Shown here: piece after piece, positions 1 to 6,802 of the stretch
Position numbering within the stretch: position 1 is the first letter of the stretch
How the letters are laid out: each line of letters begins with the position of its first letter
NCBI GenBank assembly: GCA_964555935.1
Contig: CAZKUN010000110.1
Location: 1 to 27,622 of the forward strand
Direction: 5' to 3'
Origin: CAZKUN01 sp964555935
Lineage (GTDB): Bacteria > Armatimonadota > Zipacnadia > Zipacnadales > VGFC01
Length of the DNA stretch: 27,622 bases
Made by a program: the position numbers and the translations under genes
The notes under the pieces: generated by a model
Told to the model about the DNA's origin: nothing
Seen by the model: only the letters and a program-made list of their open reading frames with translations
The model's database searches: none

Positions 1-351
1 CCACAGATCGCACTTCATCGCGACTGTCTCCTCAATCTGCGACCCCACGGTCTCGTACCACTGCCGCCCCATCGGCGTGTTCATTACCCGCCCAACAATC
101 GAGAAGCGAATCTTATCCCCAACCATTCCGGCACCGGTCAAGACACTCCAATCGTCCTGATCCGACTCGTACTGTTCCGCCATCCAAACCGGAACCCATT
201 CCCCGAATTGGACCCTGTAGGGAGCGTTAAACTGCTCCCACGTAATGTCGGCATGAGCCGGACTCCCCCCAAACTGCCCCGACAGCAAGCCGCCTACGAC
301 GCCACCAACGAACAGCACCACCAGCGCGACCGCGAACTGCTTCTTTGTCAT
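1..351 (-). CDS. Secreted or membrane-anchored hypothetical protein, 3' end outside window
   Basis: The frame is open from an ATG at 351 to the window edge, giving 117 residues with no stop, so the C-terminus is missing. The start is supported by a GGAGG about nine bases upstream on the minus strand. Residues 1-23 form a basic n-region (MTKKQ) and a hydrophobic, glycine-rich helix (VVLFVGGVVGGLLSG), which is either a signal peptide or a single anchor. The visible mature part is rich in Trp, Met and acidic residues, and I recognise no domain in it. It lies 142 bp downstream of another small membrane protein on the same strand. I assign no function. Coding is likely because of the start signal and the export-like N-terminus. 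Confidence 0.6.
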   Translation of the reverse strand, partial: MTKKQFAVALVVLFVGGVVGGLLSGQFGGSPAHADITWEQFNAPYRVQFGEWVPVWMAEQYESDQDDWSVLTGAGMVGDKIRFSIVGRVMNTPMGRQWYETVGSQIEETVAMKCDLW

Positions 352-493
352 GCCAGACCCTCCAAAGGTCCTGCTTCCTCACCAGATCGATTCTAGGCAC
401 GTTTGGCTGTCGGATCGGGTCATCCCCTGCGGGCCAGATCCGGACCGGGCACCCGATCAGCCGGCAGAGGTCTTCCGGCGGCCTATCTCCGAT

Positions 494-904
494 TCACTCT
501 CGGCTGAGTACCTCCATGACCTCCTGGGGGCTGAACCGGGACGAATACGAGCCATCGGATCGCTCGGCATTCAACTGCGCGGTAATCTCGTCGGCGCTCA
601 TTCCTCGCTCATGCAGTTGGTGGATCTGTGTTGCTGCGGCACGTAGGCGTTCGCGACGACGACGCTCGAACTCTCGGTTCCGTCGCTTCTGAGTCTCCTC
701 CTCGCTTTCCCAACCGTGACCGTCAGTGATGGCACCCGAGTACTGTACCTTCCCGGTGATCCGATGTGTTCGGCTGACCACTACTCCAGAGCGCCTGCCG
801 TACATCCACGCCGAAGGCCACACGAAGTAGAGGAACAACAGCACCACCAGTACCGCCAGGATGATCCAGGCGCGCCGGTTGTCCTTTGGCTTGCCCTCGC
901 TCAT
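494..904 (-). CDS. Small single-pass membrane protein, unknown function
   Basis: This 136-residue protein begins at the ATG at 904, which overlaps the stop of the upstream recombinase fragment as ATGA. That overlap suggests translational coupling and decides the start against a longer reading. A cytoplasmic basic stretch (residues 1-12) is followed by one strong transmembrane helix at about 13-31. After it comes a short polar domain, then a highly charged Arg/Glu helix at about 70-100 with many RRR and ERR runs, likely a coiled coil. The C-terminal part contains HERGMSADEI, which looks like a small helical protein-interaction segment but does not clearly match SHOCT. No catalytic motif is visible. 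It may be cargo of the same former element as the recombinase fragment; that is inference from the overlap only. Confidence 0.6.
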   Translation of the reverse strand: MSEGKPKDNRRAWIILAVLVVLLFLYFVWPSAWMYGRRSGVVVSRTHRITGKVQYSGAITDGHGWESEEETQKRRNREFERRRRERLRAAATQIHQLHERGMSADEITAQLNAERSDGSYSSRFSPQEVMEVLSRE

Positions 905-1373
905 GCCTCGTTCTGCCTCCCGTCGTACTTCCGCGTCAGTATGCTCTTCACCGATTGCGGATACCACTTGCCGCCCCGGCCCGTGGTGAAGCCCTCGGCG
1001 TTCAGGTCGTGGGCGATGGCGTAGTAGCTCCGACTGGCCTCGCGCTCGCGCAGGATGCGAAGGACAACACGCATCTGCTGCGGCACCTCTTCTAGCGTCT
1101 TCCCGTCCGCGCCTACGCGGTAACCATACGGCACCTGCCCCATGCGGCGGCCCTTTTGTCGGCAGGCGGCGTGGGCATCGCGGGTCCGGTCGGCGATCAT
1201 CTCGCGCTCCAACTCGCTGAACGCAGCCAACTGCGTCACGAAGGAGCGCCCATGCGGCGTGGTGGTGTTGAGTTCCTGCTTCACGCTATGGAAGCCAGCG
1301 TTCCCGTCGAACAGCTCGGCCACCAACCAAAGCACGTCGCGTGAAGTCCGGATCGGCCGCGTGAGGGCTCGCG
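901..1373 (-). pseudogene. Serine recombinase fragment (resolvase/invertase family), N-terminus missing
   Basis: Translation from about 1371 down to the stop at 901 matches the large serine recombinase family. It shows the end of the catalytic domain (LTRPIRTSRDVLWLV, then TTTPHGRSFV and AAFSELEREMIADRTRD) and then the start of the DNA-binding Recombinase domain (KGRRMGQVPYGYRV, with NAEGFTTGRGGKWYPQSV further on). The N-terminal half with the catalytic serine (Y-x-R-x-S) is absent. Upstream of about 1371 the DNA belongs, in another frame, to a secreted propeller-like gene on the same strand. The frame happens to stay open to 1446, but those extra residues are a shadow of that other gene. Without the nucleophile it cannot catalyse recombination. 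It is most likely a relic of an integrated element left by a deletion, or half of a misassembled join. Confidence 0.75.
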
Positions 1374-2848
1374 AAGTCGGTGCGGATGTGGGCGAGGCGT
1401 GAGTGCTTGATGTACTCGCCCTCGGGAACGCCATCGAACGCGCCATCGACCGTGACCCACAGCAGGTTTTCGCGCTCGCCGACGTTGAGTCGGTCGCCCT
1501 GGTCGATGCGGTCGACGTGCGAGAACTGAGGTTCTGAGACCGACGCCACGTGCCCGGTCGTCGCTGCGTAGACGCCCGTGCAATCGTCGCTGAGACCGGC
1601 CTCGATCATGTCCACTTCGCGCGGGTCCAGCCTCACGATATGGTAATGCGAGCGACCACTTACGTACGCGATGATTGAATCCCCGGCACCCGACAGCGCG
1701 ACAGCCCCGGCAACACGCTCGGGTTGGGCCACGTCGATCCGCCCCAGCCGCTCCCCGTCGCCTGACAGGACGAGAATCCGCACGCTGTCTCCGTCGACCG
1801 AAACCGACGCGACGGCGATCTCGTCGCCCGGTTCATCAGCCATGGAGTCGCCCACCGCGATCACGAAGGGCGGCGCGATCTCGTCGGGGACGTCGATGGA
1901 CCGGATCCAGTTGCCATGCCGACTGAAGACCCGAAGCTCGCGGACGCTCGGATCGCTGATGGGCGCCGTCACGATGCGCATCTCGCCGCCGATGGCGCCT
2001 GTGCAGACGTGAACCCCTCCCGTCACATCTGGCGGATACGCCAGGAACTGCACCTCGCAGATGTGGTGGCGATTCAGGATGCGGACGATGGTGTGGTTCT
2101 TCTCGCTCGGGCCCTCGCCGACGACCAACGCCGGTGGGAGGCTGGCGGCGGGATCCAGCGCATCCGCGCTTTCGCGGAGCTGGGTGGCGAGGTCGAGTTC
2201 CTTGCCCACCACGGCGATGTGGGTATCGCCCAACGAGTGGGTGGCCGCGATCATGCTGCTGGTATCGGTGATGCGCTCGGGCGCGATCATGGTGGCTGCA
2301 ATCTGCTCGTGAAGCCCGGCGATGCGCCGTGCCTCGATGGCCTGAGCATCGGCCTCAGCCTGAGCTTCATCGGCGGTCATTGCGCGCAGCCGGATGTTGC
2401 GGACCCGGACGACATTGCCCTCGTCGCCGCCAAAGTCGATGCGGAACTGCTTGACTTTGCCGTTCCACTCATCGGGGCGGATGGCGCGAGCGTTCACGGC
2501 GAACTCCGTCCAGTCATCGGCGGCCTCAACATCGCTGACGGAGGCATTGCACCAGCCGGAGTCGGGCGCGACCATGTAGACCTCGAAGAAGTCGATCGGT
2601 TCGGCGCTCATGTACTCGAACGAGAACATCGTCAGGCGTTTCGCGTCGTACTTCCGCTTGATCATCTCGCAGAGGATGTATGGGTCTACACCGACCGTGC
2701 GGACCTCGACCTCGCCATTGCCGAGATCAGTGACCGTCGCGGCATGTCCCGCGGGCTGCAGGCGTAGCGGAATGCCACGAGGTCGTTGAGAGAACGCAGC
2801 AGTCGCCAGGGCAATGGTGGCGAGCATCAACAGAGCGCGAAATGTCAT
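1286..2848 (-). CDS. Secreted propeller-like hypothetical protein, C-terminus replaced by recombinase junction
   Basis: The ATG at 2848 is preceded by AAGGA at a suitable distance and lies 24 bp after the stop of the toroid/BNR gene, so the two are probably one operon. Residues 1-20 are a signal peptide. Residues about 30-160 look like a jelly-roll carbohydrate-binding region (alternating strands with many Trp, Phe and Asp). An Ala/Glu-rich helical linker follows at about 165-230. From about 240 there are repeated strands with VGD/SGDGERLGRIDV-type turns, like a beta-propeller (FG-GAP or similar). Homology-like structure runs to about residue 490 (HIRTDFAS). The last roughly 27 residues are recombinase DNA read out of frame, so the true C-terminus is lost. 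A role in surface glycan binding is inferred from the neighbour; no enzyme motif is visible. Confidence 0.6.
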   Translation of the reverse strand: MTFRALLMLATIALATAAFSQRPRGIPLRLQPAGHAATVTDLGNGEVEVRTVGVDPYILCEMIKRKYDAKRLTMFSFEYMSAEPIDFFEVYMVAPDSGWCNASVSDVEAADDWTEFAVNARAIRPDEWNGKVKQFRIDFGGDEGNVVRVRNIRLRAMTADEAQAEADAQAIEARRIAGLHEQIAATMIAPERITDTSSMIAATHSLGDTHIAVVGKELDLATQLRESADALDPAASLPPALVVGEGPSEKNHTIVRILNRHHICEVQFLAYPPDVTGGVHVCTGAIGGEMRIVTAPISDPSVRELRVFSRHGNWIRSIDVPDEIAPPFVIAVGDSMADEPGDEIAVASVSVDGDSVRILVLSGDGERLGRIDVAQPERVAGAVALSGAGDSIIAYVSGRSHYHIVRLDPREVDMIEAGLSDDCTGVYAATTGHVASVSEPQFSHVDRIDQGDRLNVGERENLLWVTVDGAFDGVPEGEYIKHSRLAHIRTDFASPHAADPDFTRRALVGGRAVRRERWLP

Positions 2849-2872
2849 GTTGTGAGTCCTTAAGTGGGCGAC

Positions 2873-5230
2873 CTAGTCCCATTCGTCGGCGGGCGTGTTG
2901 GCGGTTTCGTCGTCGATGAAGCCGTGGTAGCGCCCGAGCCAGTAGGCGTCGATGTAGGCGGCGCCGCCGATCTCGCGCACCGTGTTCTGCTGGAACTGGC
3001 AGCGCAAGTTGGCGTAGTCAAAGGTCTCGCCACGGTCGCGGCTTCGGTAGAGCCCGGCATGCGTGCCGGCGAAGATCGAGCTGCTGGACGGTGGGGCCAT
3101 GACGTTGGTCACCCACGGGATGTCGAACCCATCGGCGTGGAGGTCCCACGATTCCCCACCGTCGCTACTCTTGAGGAGGCCCTGACGCGTGCCGGCGTAC
3201 AACGTGTCCGAATTGCGCGGATCGACGGCAAGCGAGGTGATCTCGGCGTCAATCATCCGCGCCAGGAGCTGCATCAGCTTGCCTTCGGCGTACATCCTCC
3301 CCACCTTGGCCATGTCGATCGTCCACGTCGCGCCGCCGTCGATGGTCTTCGTCAGGAGAGACTTCGTCCCGCCCAACTCGCCCGTGTAGAAGCCCGTGTA
3401 GGCAATCCTCGGATCGCTGGGATCAACGACGAGCCAGGGATAGCGCTCGGTGGATTCAAAGGGGCCGAGATCGACCATCTTGGCCCACTCCGTCTCCGGC
3501 GCGCGCGTGTAGACGGCGCCATCCATGATGGCATACAGCAGCGCGTCACCGCCTGAGACCCCGACGGCGAAGGTGATCGACGCATCGCGCGGGAGGCCCG
3601 CTGAGAGGCACTCCCATTCCGAGCCGACATGCTTGTCGCCGAAGTCCTTGCTGCGGTAGACGCCTCGGTCGGTGACTGCGTAGATGATGAAGGGATTGCT
3701 GGGGTCGACCTGGATTCGCAGCGGGCGTCCACTATCGGGAGGCAGTGGCAACTGCCGCCATGAGTAGCCGCCCGTGGTGGTGAGGTAGACGCCGGCGTCG
3801 GTCGCCGCGGCGAGCATCCGCACGGGCCCGAGCGCGCAGAGGTGGCGCGCGGGGGCTGGGACCTCGTCGCTGATGCAGCGCCACGATTCGGCGTTGTCGC
3901 GGCTCTGGTAGATATCACCCGCCGCGTCGCAACAATACATGACATAGTCGTCTTCCGCCGAGACCGTCAGAGAGACGAGAGGCCGGCTGAGCCAGCCATC
4001 GAGGCGGTAGAGGTGCCCCTTCCAGATGTACTCATTATCCCAGGCGGCCTCATTGAGAGGGAGGGGCTCTTTCGACAACCCACCGCCGGCTTGCTCAACG
4101 TCCGAGCGGAGGCTGTTGATGACGGGGTAGAGCGTGGCGTCGGTCGGCCAGGTGCGGAGCGAGTTAAGCGCGTCGGACATGGCCTTCTCGCGGCTCGGAC
4201 CATCGGCGCGAGCGGCGAAGTAGATATACGTGAAGAGCGCCTGGGCGTCGTCCTGGTGGTTGGCCCACAGGGCGTCCGCGACGACGCGGTAGTAGGCAAG
4301 CAGCTCCGGGTCGTCTTCCATGCGGAGGAGATTGTCGAGGTGGCCAAAGACATGCTCGGCGTCATCATGGCCCCGGCGGCGGGATTCGCCAGTGCCGAAA
4401 CTCTCGCGCCCTCGGATACCGAACTGCTCGATGAGTTGGTCGTAGGCGGCCTTGAACTTGGGCTTGCCGGTCGCGTGGTGAGCGACCTTCGCGCCGGCGA
4501 TGGCCATCAGTATGCGCGTGTTCGGCGTGCGGCCGTCGGTGAAGCCGAGAATTGGGACCGCGGGACGCGCTGGGTCGAGGGGCTGGATCTTCAGATCGTT
4601 GTCGACCCAGTAACCAACAAGCGCGTCGATGGCCTCGCGGCAGCGGTCCTTCTGAGCGCCCTCGGCGGCCAGGTCGTAGTAGGCCCCCAGCCCGTGGATC
4701 GAGTCGCTGTAGTTGTGGTGACTCGGGCTGCCGCGCCAGCGTACGTGTCGGTACTCGCCGGCTCCCTGGTGCCAATCATCGGAGTGCTCCGTGCCCCAGC
4801 GCTCCTCGTAAGACTCCCCATGGCCCAAGGCGTAGCCACGTGCCTGGAGACCACGGACGCCGGTCACGAGTTGGCAGCGGTAGACGGCCTCGAAGATCTC
4901 ATCGGCGCGGGCCTTGGCATCGGCGACCTGGTCCGCGGGATAGCCCTCACGCTTCATGAAGGCGTAGCGGTAAGAGGCGCCCGCGAGGTAGTTGGCGGTC
5001 CAACAGACCGCGTGGGCAATGTTGCCGATGCCGAGGGTGGAATCATCGACCGGGCGCCCGTCCTGGGGCACCTCGACTTGAGACGGGTAGAGCCCCATGA
5101 TGTTGTGGCGGGCGCGGATGTTGGCCTCGATCGTCTGTTCTTTCTCGGCCAACGGACGGCTCCACGTATCCGGGCGAGCGTGGGACGGACCGGCCGGAAG
5201 GCAAGTCAGCAGCATCAGCGCAGCATGCAT
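2873..5230 (-). CDS. Secreted two-domain protein: alpha-toroid glycosidase-like domain plus BNR/Asp-box propeller
   Basis: This is a 785-residue protein. The ATG at 5230 has AGGAGG nine bases upstream and begins a short signal peptide ending at about SHA (residue 18). Residues about 25-410 are helix-rich with many aromatic and acidic residues (for example HHNYSDSIHGLGAYYDL), resembling the (alpha/alpha)6 toroid of glycoside hydrolases and polysaccharide lyases. Residues about 425-785 are a sortilin/BNR-type beta-propeller with repeated Asp-box motifs: YQSRDNAESWRC, LTTTGGYSWRQL, KTIDGGATWTID, LKSSDGGESWDL and YRSRDRGETF. Similar propellers occur in sialidases and GH74 enzymes. The protein probably acts on or binds a polysaccharide outside the cytoplasm. 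No family number or catalytic pair can be fixed by eye. It is the first gene of a two-gene minus-strand operon facing away from the RiPP-like locus. Confidence 0.75.
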   Translation of the reverse strand: MHAALMLLTCLPAGPSHARPDTWSRPLAEKEQTIEANIRARHNIMGLYPSQVEVPQDGRPVDDSTLGIGNIAHAVCWTANYLAGASYRYAFMKREGYPADQVADAKARADEIFEAVYRCQLVTGVRGLQARGYALGHGESYEERWGTEHSDDWHQGAGEYRHVRWRGSPSHHNYSDSIHGLGAYYDLAAEGAQKDRCREAIDALVGYWVDNDLKIQPLDPARPAVPILGFTDGRTPNTRILMAIAGAKVAHHATGKPKFKAAYDQLIEQFGIRGRESFGTGESRRRGHDDAEHVFGHLDNLLRMEDDPELLAYYRVVADALWANHQDDAQALFTYIYFAARADGPSREKAMSDALNSLRTWPTDATLYPVINSLRSDVEQAGGGLSKEPLPLNEAAWDNEYIWKGHLYRLDGWLSRPLVSLTVSAEDDYVMYCCDAAGDIYQSRDNAESWRCISDEVPAPARHLCALGPVRMLAAATDAGVYLTTTGGYSWRQLPLPPDSGRPLRIQVDPSNPFIIYAVTDRGVYRSKDFGDKHVGSEWECLSAGLPRDASITFAVGVSGGDALLYAIMDGAVYTRAPETEWAKMVDLGPFESTERYPWLVVDPSDPRIAYTGFYTGELGGTKSLLTKTIDGGATWTIDMAKVGRMYAEGKLMQLLARMIDAEITSLAVDPRNSDTLYAGTRQGLLKSSDGGESWDLHADGFDIPWVTNVMAPPSSSSIFAGTHAGLYRSRDRGETFDYANLRCQFQQNTVREIGGAAYIDAYWLGRYHGFIDDETANTPADEWD

Positions 5231-5416
5231 ATCGTCACGCCTCCTGTCAGTCCATCTTAATTCCCCGACTCACTCCGGCGGGCCTTCGAGACCGCGTGCG
5301 GTCCCAGCTTCATAGGACGCCCCGGCGCACCAAATCGGTCTGCGGTCTCATCGCCGGCGTGCCCCGAGTGCGTAGACTATAGATGAGCCCGACTAGAGCA
5401 GCAGAGCGAGGAGACC
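5231..5416. other. Divergent intergenic region with a small inverted repeat
   Basis: This stretch separates the minus-strand toroid/BNR gene from the plus-strand RiPP-like locus and must carry promoters for both. A perfect 5-bp inverted repeat, GACCG-CGTG-CGGTC, lies at 5290-5303 without a T-run, so it is more like an operator or a chance repeat than a terminator. TTAAGAT near 5255 on the minus strand could be a -10 element for the toroid gene, but I see no convincing -35 partner. A TATAGA at about 5379 on the plus strand is similarly isolated. Confidence 0.25.
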
Positions 5417-5554
5417 ATGGAAGACGAGACACGCCGCGAGCAGGAAGATGGATGTGACCAGCACACCGCGGAGACGCCGGAAGCGCCGAAGCGGGAGAAA
5501 CCGAGTATCCGAAAGGTGGATGAATCACGTCATGGCGACTTCTGGTGCGACTGA
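5417..5554 (+). CDS. Candidate RiPP precursor peptide, 45 residues
   Basis: The ATG at 5417 is the only start codon after an in-frame stop at 5384-5386, and GGAG sits three bases before it, which is close but usable. The peptide is very hydrophilic and Glu/Asp/Lys/Arg-rich for about 36 residues, then ends in SRHGDFWCD with the only Trp and Phe and one of two Cys. The segment KREKPSIRKVD resembles the charged, Pro-containing leader stretch often seen in precursors bound by PqqD-type recognition domains. It is followed, with a 23-base overlap, by a PqqD/MftB-like gene and then a radical SAM gene, the usual order in mycofactocin- and PQQ-like loci. I infer a leader of about 36 residues and a C-terminal core. 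It matches no precursor family I can name. The overlap with the next gene is unusual, so this may instead be a fortuitous ORF. Confidence 0.55.
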   Translation: MEDETRREQEDGCDQHTAETPEAPKREKPSIRKVDESRHGDFWCD

Positions 5555-5795
5555 TGAGACGATTCGGCTGGCCGAAGGCACGACTCACTGGCGCGAGGAG
5601 GCCTTTGGGTTCGTCCTCTACGACGCGGTGACCGACACGCTCTACGAGGGGAACAAAGAGGGCTCCGGAATCCTGAAGCTGCTGTCGGACGGCGCGCCTC
5701 AGATGCATGTGGTGACATCCCTCGGCCAGGATCCGGAGGATGTGGCGGAGTTCCTCGAGCCGCTGATAGCGGCGGGCGTTGTGGTGGAGACATGA
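5532..5795 (+). CDS. PqqD/MftB-like RiPP recognition element protein
   Basis: This 87-residue protein has the size and pattern of stand-alone PqqD-fold recognition proteins: THWREEAFGFVLYDAVTDTLYEGN (strands 1-3), the helix SGILKLLSDG, then a winged-helix-like tail (DPEDVAEFLEPLIAAGVVVE). The strand containing FGFVLYD with a following leaf of small residues is close to the MftB type. Members bind the leader of a precursor peptide and present it to a radical SAM enzyme. The ATG at 5532 was chosen; an in-frame ATG at 5520 gives four more residues. Longer readings run into Arg-rich shadow sequence of the upstream peptide gene. The stop overlaps the radical SAM start as ATGA, so the pair is translationally coupled. 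Confidence 0.75.
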   Translation: MATSGATDETIRLAEGTTHWREEAFGFVLYDAVTDTLYEGNKEGSGILKLLSDGAPQMHVVTSLGQDPEDVAEFLEPLIAAGVVVET

Positions 5796-6097
5796 GGCCG
5801 CTATCGGCTCCCATCAAGGTCAGCGTGGATATCACCTCCCGGTGCAATCTGAGCTGCGCGCACTGTCGCAACGAGCCCGGCTCCGCGGGCGACGACTTGT
5901 CGCCCGCGGAGCTGCTGGGCATCGTTGACGATGTGGCGGCGATGGGAGTATTCAGACTGGGCATCAGCGGCGGCGAGCCGTTCGCGCACCCGCACCTCGC
6001 GGAGGTCGTTCGCCGTTCAGGAGGGCGGAGCGGACCCGCGATGCGCCCGAGCGGCGGGAAGCGACGCGACATGCTTGGCGAACACGTGAGAGCATGA
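5792..6097 (+). CDS. Radical SAM protein, truncated after the GGEP motif
   Basis: The first 74 residues are the N-terminal part of a radical SAM/SPASM RiPP maturase. They contain SAPIKVSVDITSRCNLSC, the cluster motif C18-x3-C22-x2-C25 (CNLSCAHC) and the SAM-binding GGEP at 60-63. From about residue 75 (position about 6017) the reading becomes Arg/Gly-rich and unrelated, ending at residue 101. Functional relatives are about 300-400 residues and carry a C-terminal SPASM domain. I looked in all three forward frames up to 6145 for a continuation (a TNG-type strand, SPASM cysteines) and found none, so this is a rearrangement or deletion rather than a simple frameshift. As it stands the enzyme should be inactive. 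The start at 5792 overlaps the PqqD-like stop. Confidence 0.75.
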   Translation: MRPLSAPIKVSVDITSRCNLSCAHCRNEPGSAGDDLSPAELLGIVDDVAAMGVFRLGISGGEPFAHPHLAEVVRRSGGRSGPAMRPSGGKRRDMLGEHVRA

Positions 6098-6145
6098 TGC
6101 TCGTGGTGGCAATGAGCGGCGCGACCGTTTGGACCCGGACCCTCG

Positions 6146-6799
6146 TCAGGGCACCAGACGACCCTTGTCGAGCCGAACCGTGCGCGGGGCGAATGAGGCG
6201 GCGAAGTCGTCGTGAGTTACGAGAAGCACCGTGCCGCCATCCTCGTTGAATCGCTTCAAGAAGCCCATCACCTGCTCGGCATTCTCCGGATCGAGGTTGC
6301 CCGTCGGCTCGTCGGCGAGGATGATGCGCGGCTCATTGAGCAGCGCGCGGGCCAGGGCGACGCGCTGGCGCTCGCCCGTGCTAAGCTCGCTCGGACGATG
6401 CGAAAGGCGATCGGCCATTCCGAGCCCCTCAAGCGCGGCCTTGGCCTCGGCTTCGCCGCGCTGAGCGCCCGCCATCGTCGGCACGAGCACGTTTTCGCAG
6501 ACGTTGAGGTATGGGATCAGATGGAACATCTGGAAGACAAAGCCGATCTTCTCAGCGCGGACAGCGGCGCGCGCGCCCGTGCCCAATGCGTACAGATCGT
6601 CGCCATCCAGCGAGACGCGCCCCTCGGTCGGCCGCGAAAGCCCGGCCGCGACCATGAGCAGCGTGCTCTTGCCGCAGCCACTAGGGCCCCGCACTGCGAC
6701 GAACTCGCCCTCGGCGATCTCAACCGAAAGCGCGTCGAGCGCTTTCACGTCGCCCTGGCGGGTGCTGTAAGATTTAGTGACCGCATCAAGTGATATCAT
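6146..6799 (-). CDS. ABC transporter ATP-binding protein, LolD/MacB type
   Basis: This 217-residue ATPase is full length for the LolD/MacB/FtsE group. Walker A is GPSGCGKST (38-46), the Q-loop Gln is at 90, the signature is LSTGERQ (139-145), Walker B is IILADEPTGNLD with D163-E164, and the switch His is in VTHD at 196. Such ATPases work with an FtsX-like permease to move lipids, lipoproteins or peptides, or to transmit force to periplasmic partners, rather than to import solutes. The permease gene ends 3 bp upstream, so they form an operon. The 3' end converges on the truncated radical SAM gene with about 50 bp between them. A link to export of a RiPP is possible but not shown, because orientation and operon differ. 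Confidence 0.93.
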   Translation of the reverse strand: MISLDAVTKSYSTRQGDVKALDALSVEIAEGEFVAVRGPSGCGKSTLLMVAAGLSRPTEGRVSLDGDDLYALGTGARAAVRAEKIGFVFQMFHLIPYLNVCENVLVPTMAGAQRGEAEAKAALEGLGMADRLSHRPSELSTGERQRVALARALLNEPRIILADEPTGNLDPENAEQVMGFLKRFNEDGGTVLLVTHDDFAASFAPRTVRLDKGRLVP

Positions 6800-6802
6800 C
6801 GT

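Noticed and set aside
1374..1446. Upstream extension of the recombinase frame to 1446
   Set aside because: These Ser/Thr/Pro-rich residues are the propeller gene read out of frame, not recombinase sequence.
3842..5260. 472-codon plus-strand frame opposite the toroid/BNR gene
   Set aside because: The minus strand has the signal peptide, SD and Asp-box repeats; the plus-strand product is an Arg/Val/Gly-rich shadow.
5290..5303. Inverted repeat GACCG-CGTG-CGGTC as a terminator
   Set aside because: The stem is short, there is no T-run, and it lies between divergent starts where no transcript should end.
5448..5531. N-terminal extension of the PqqD-like protein
   Set aside because: The extra 28 residues are mostly Arg and are a frame shadow of the candidate precursor peptide; homology starts after 5532.
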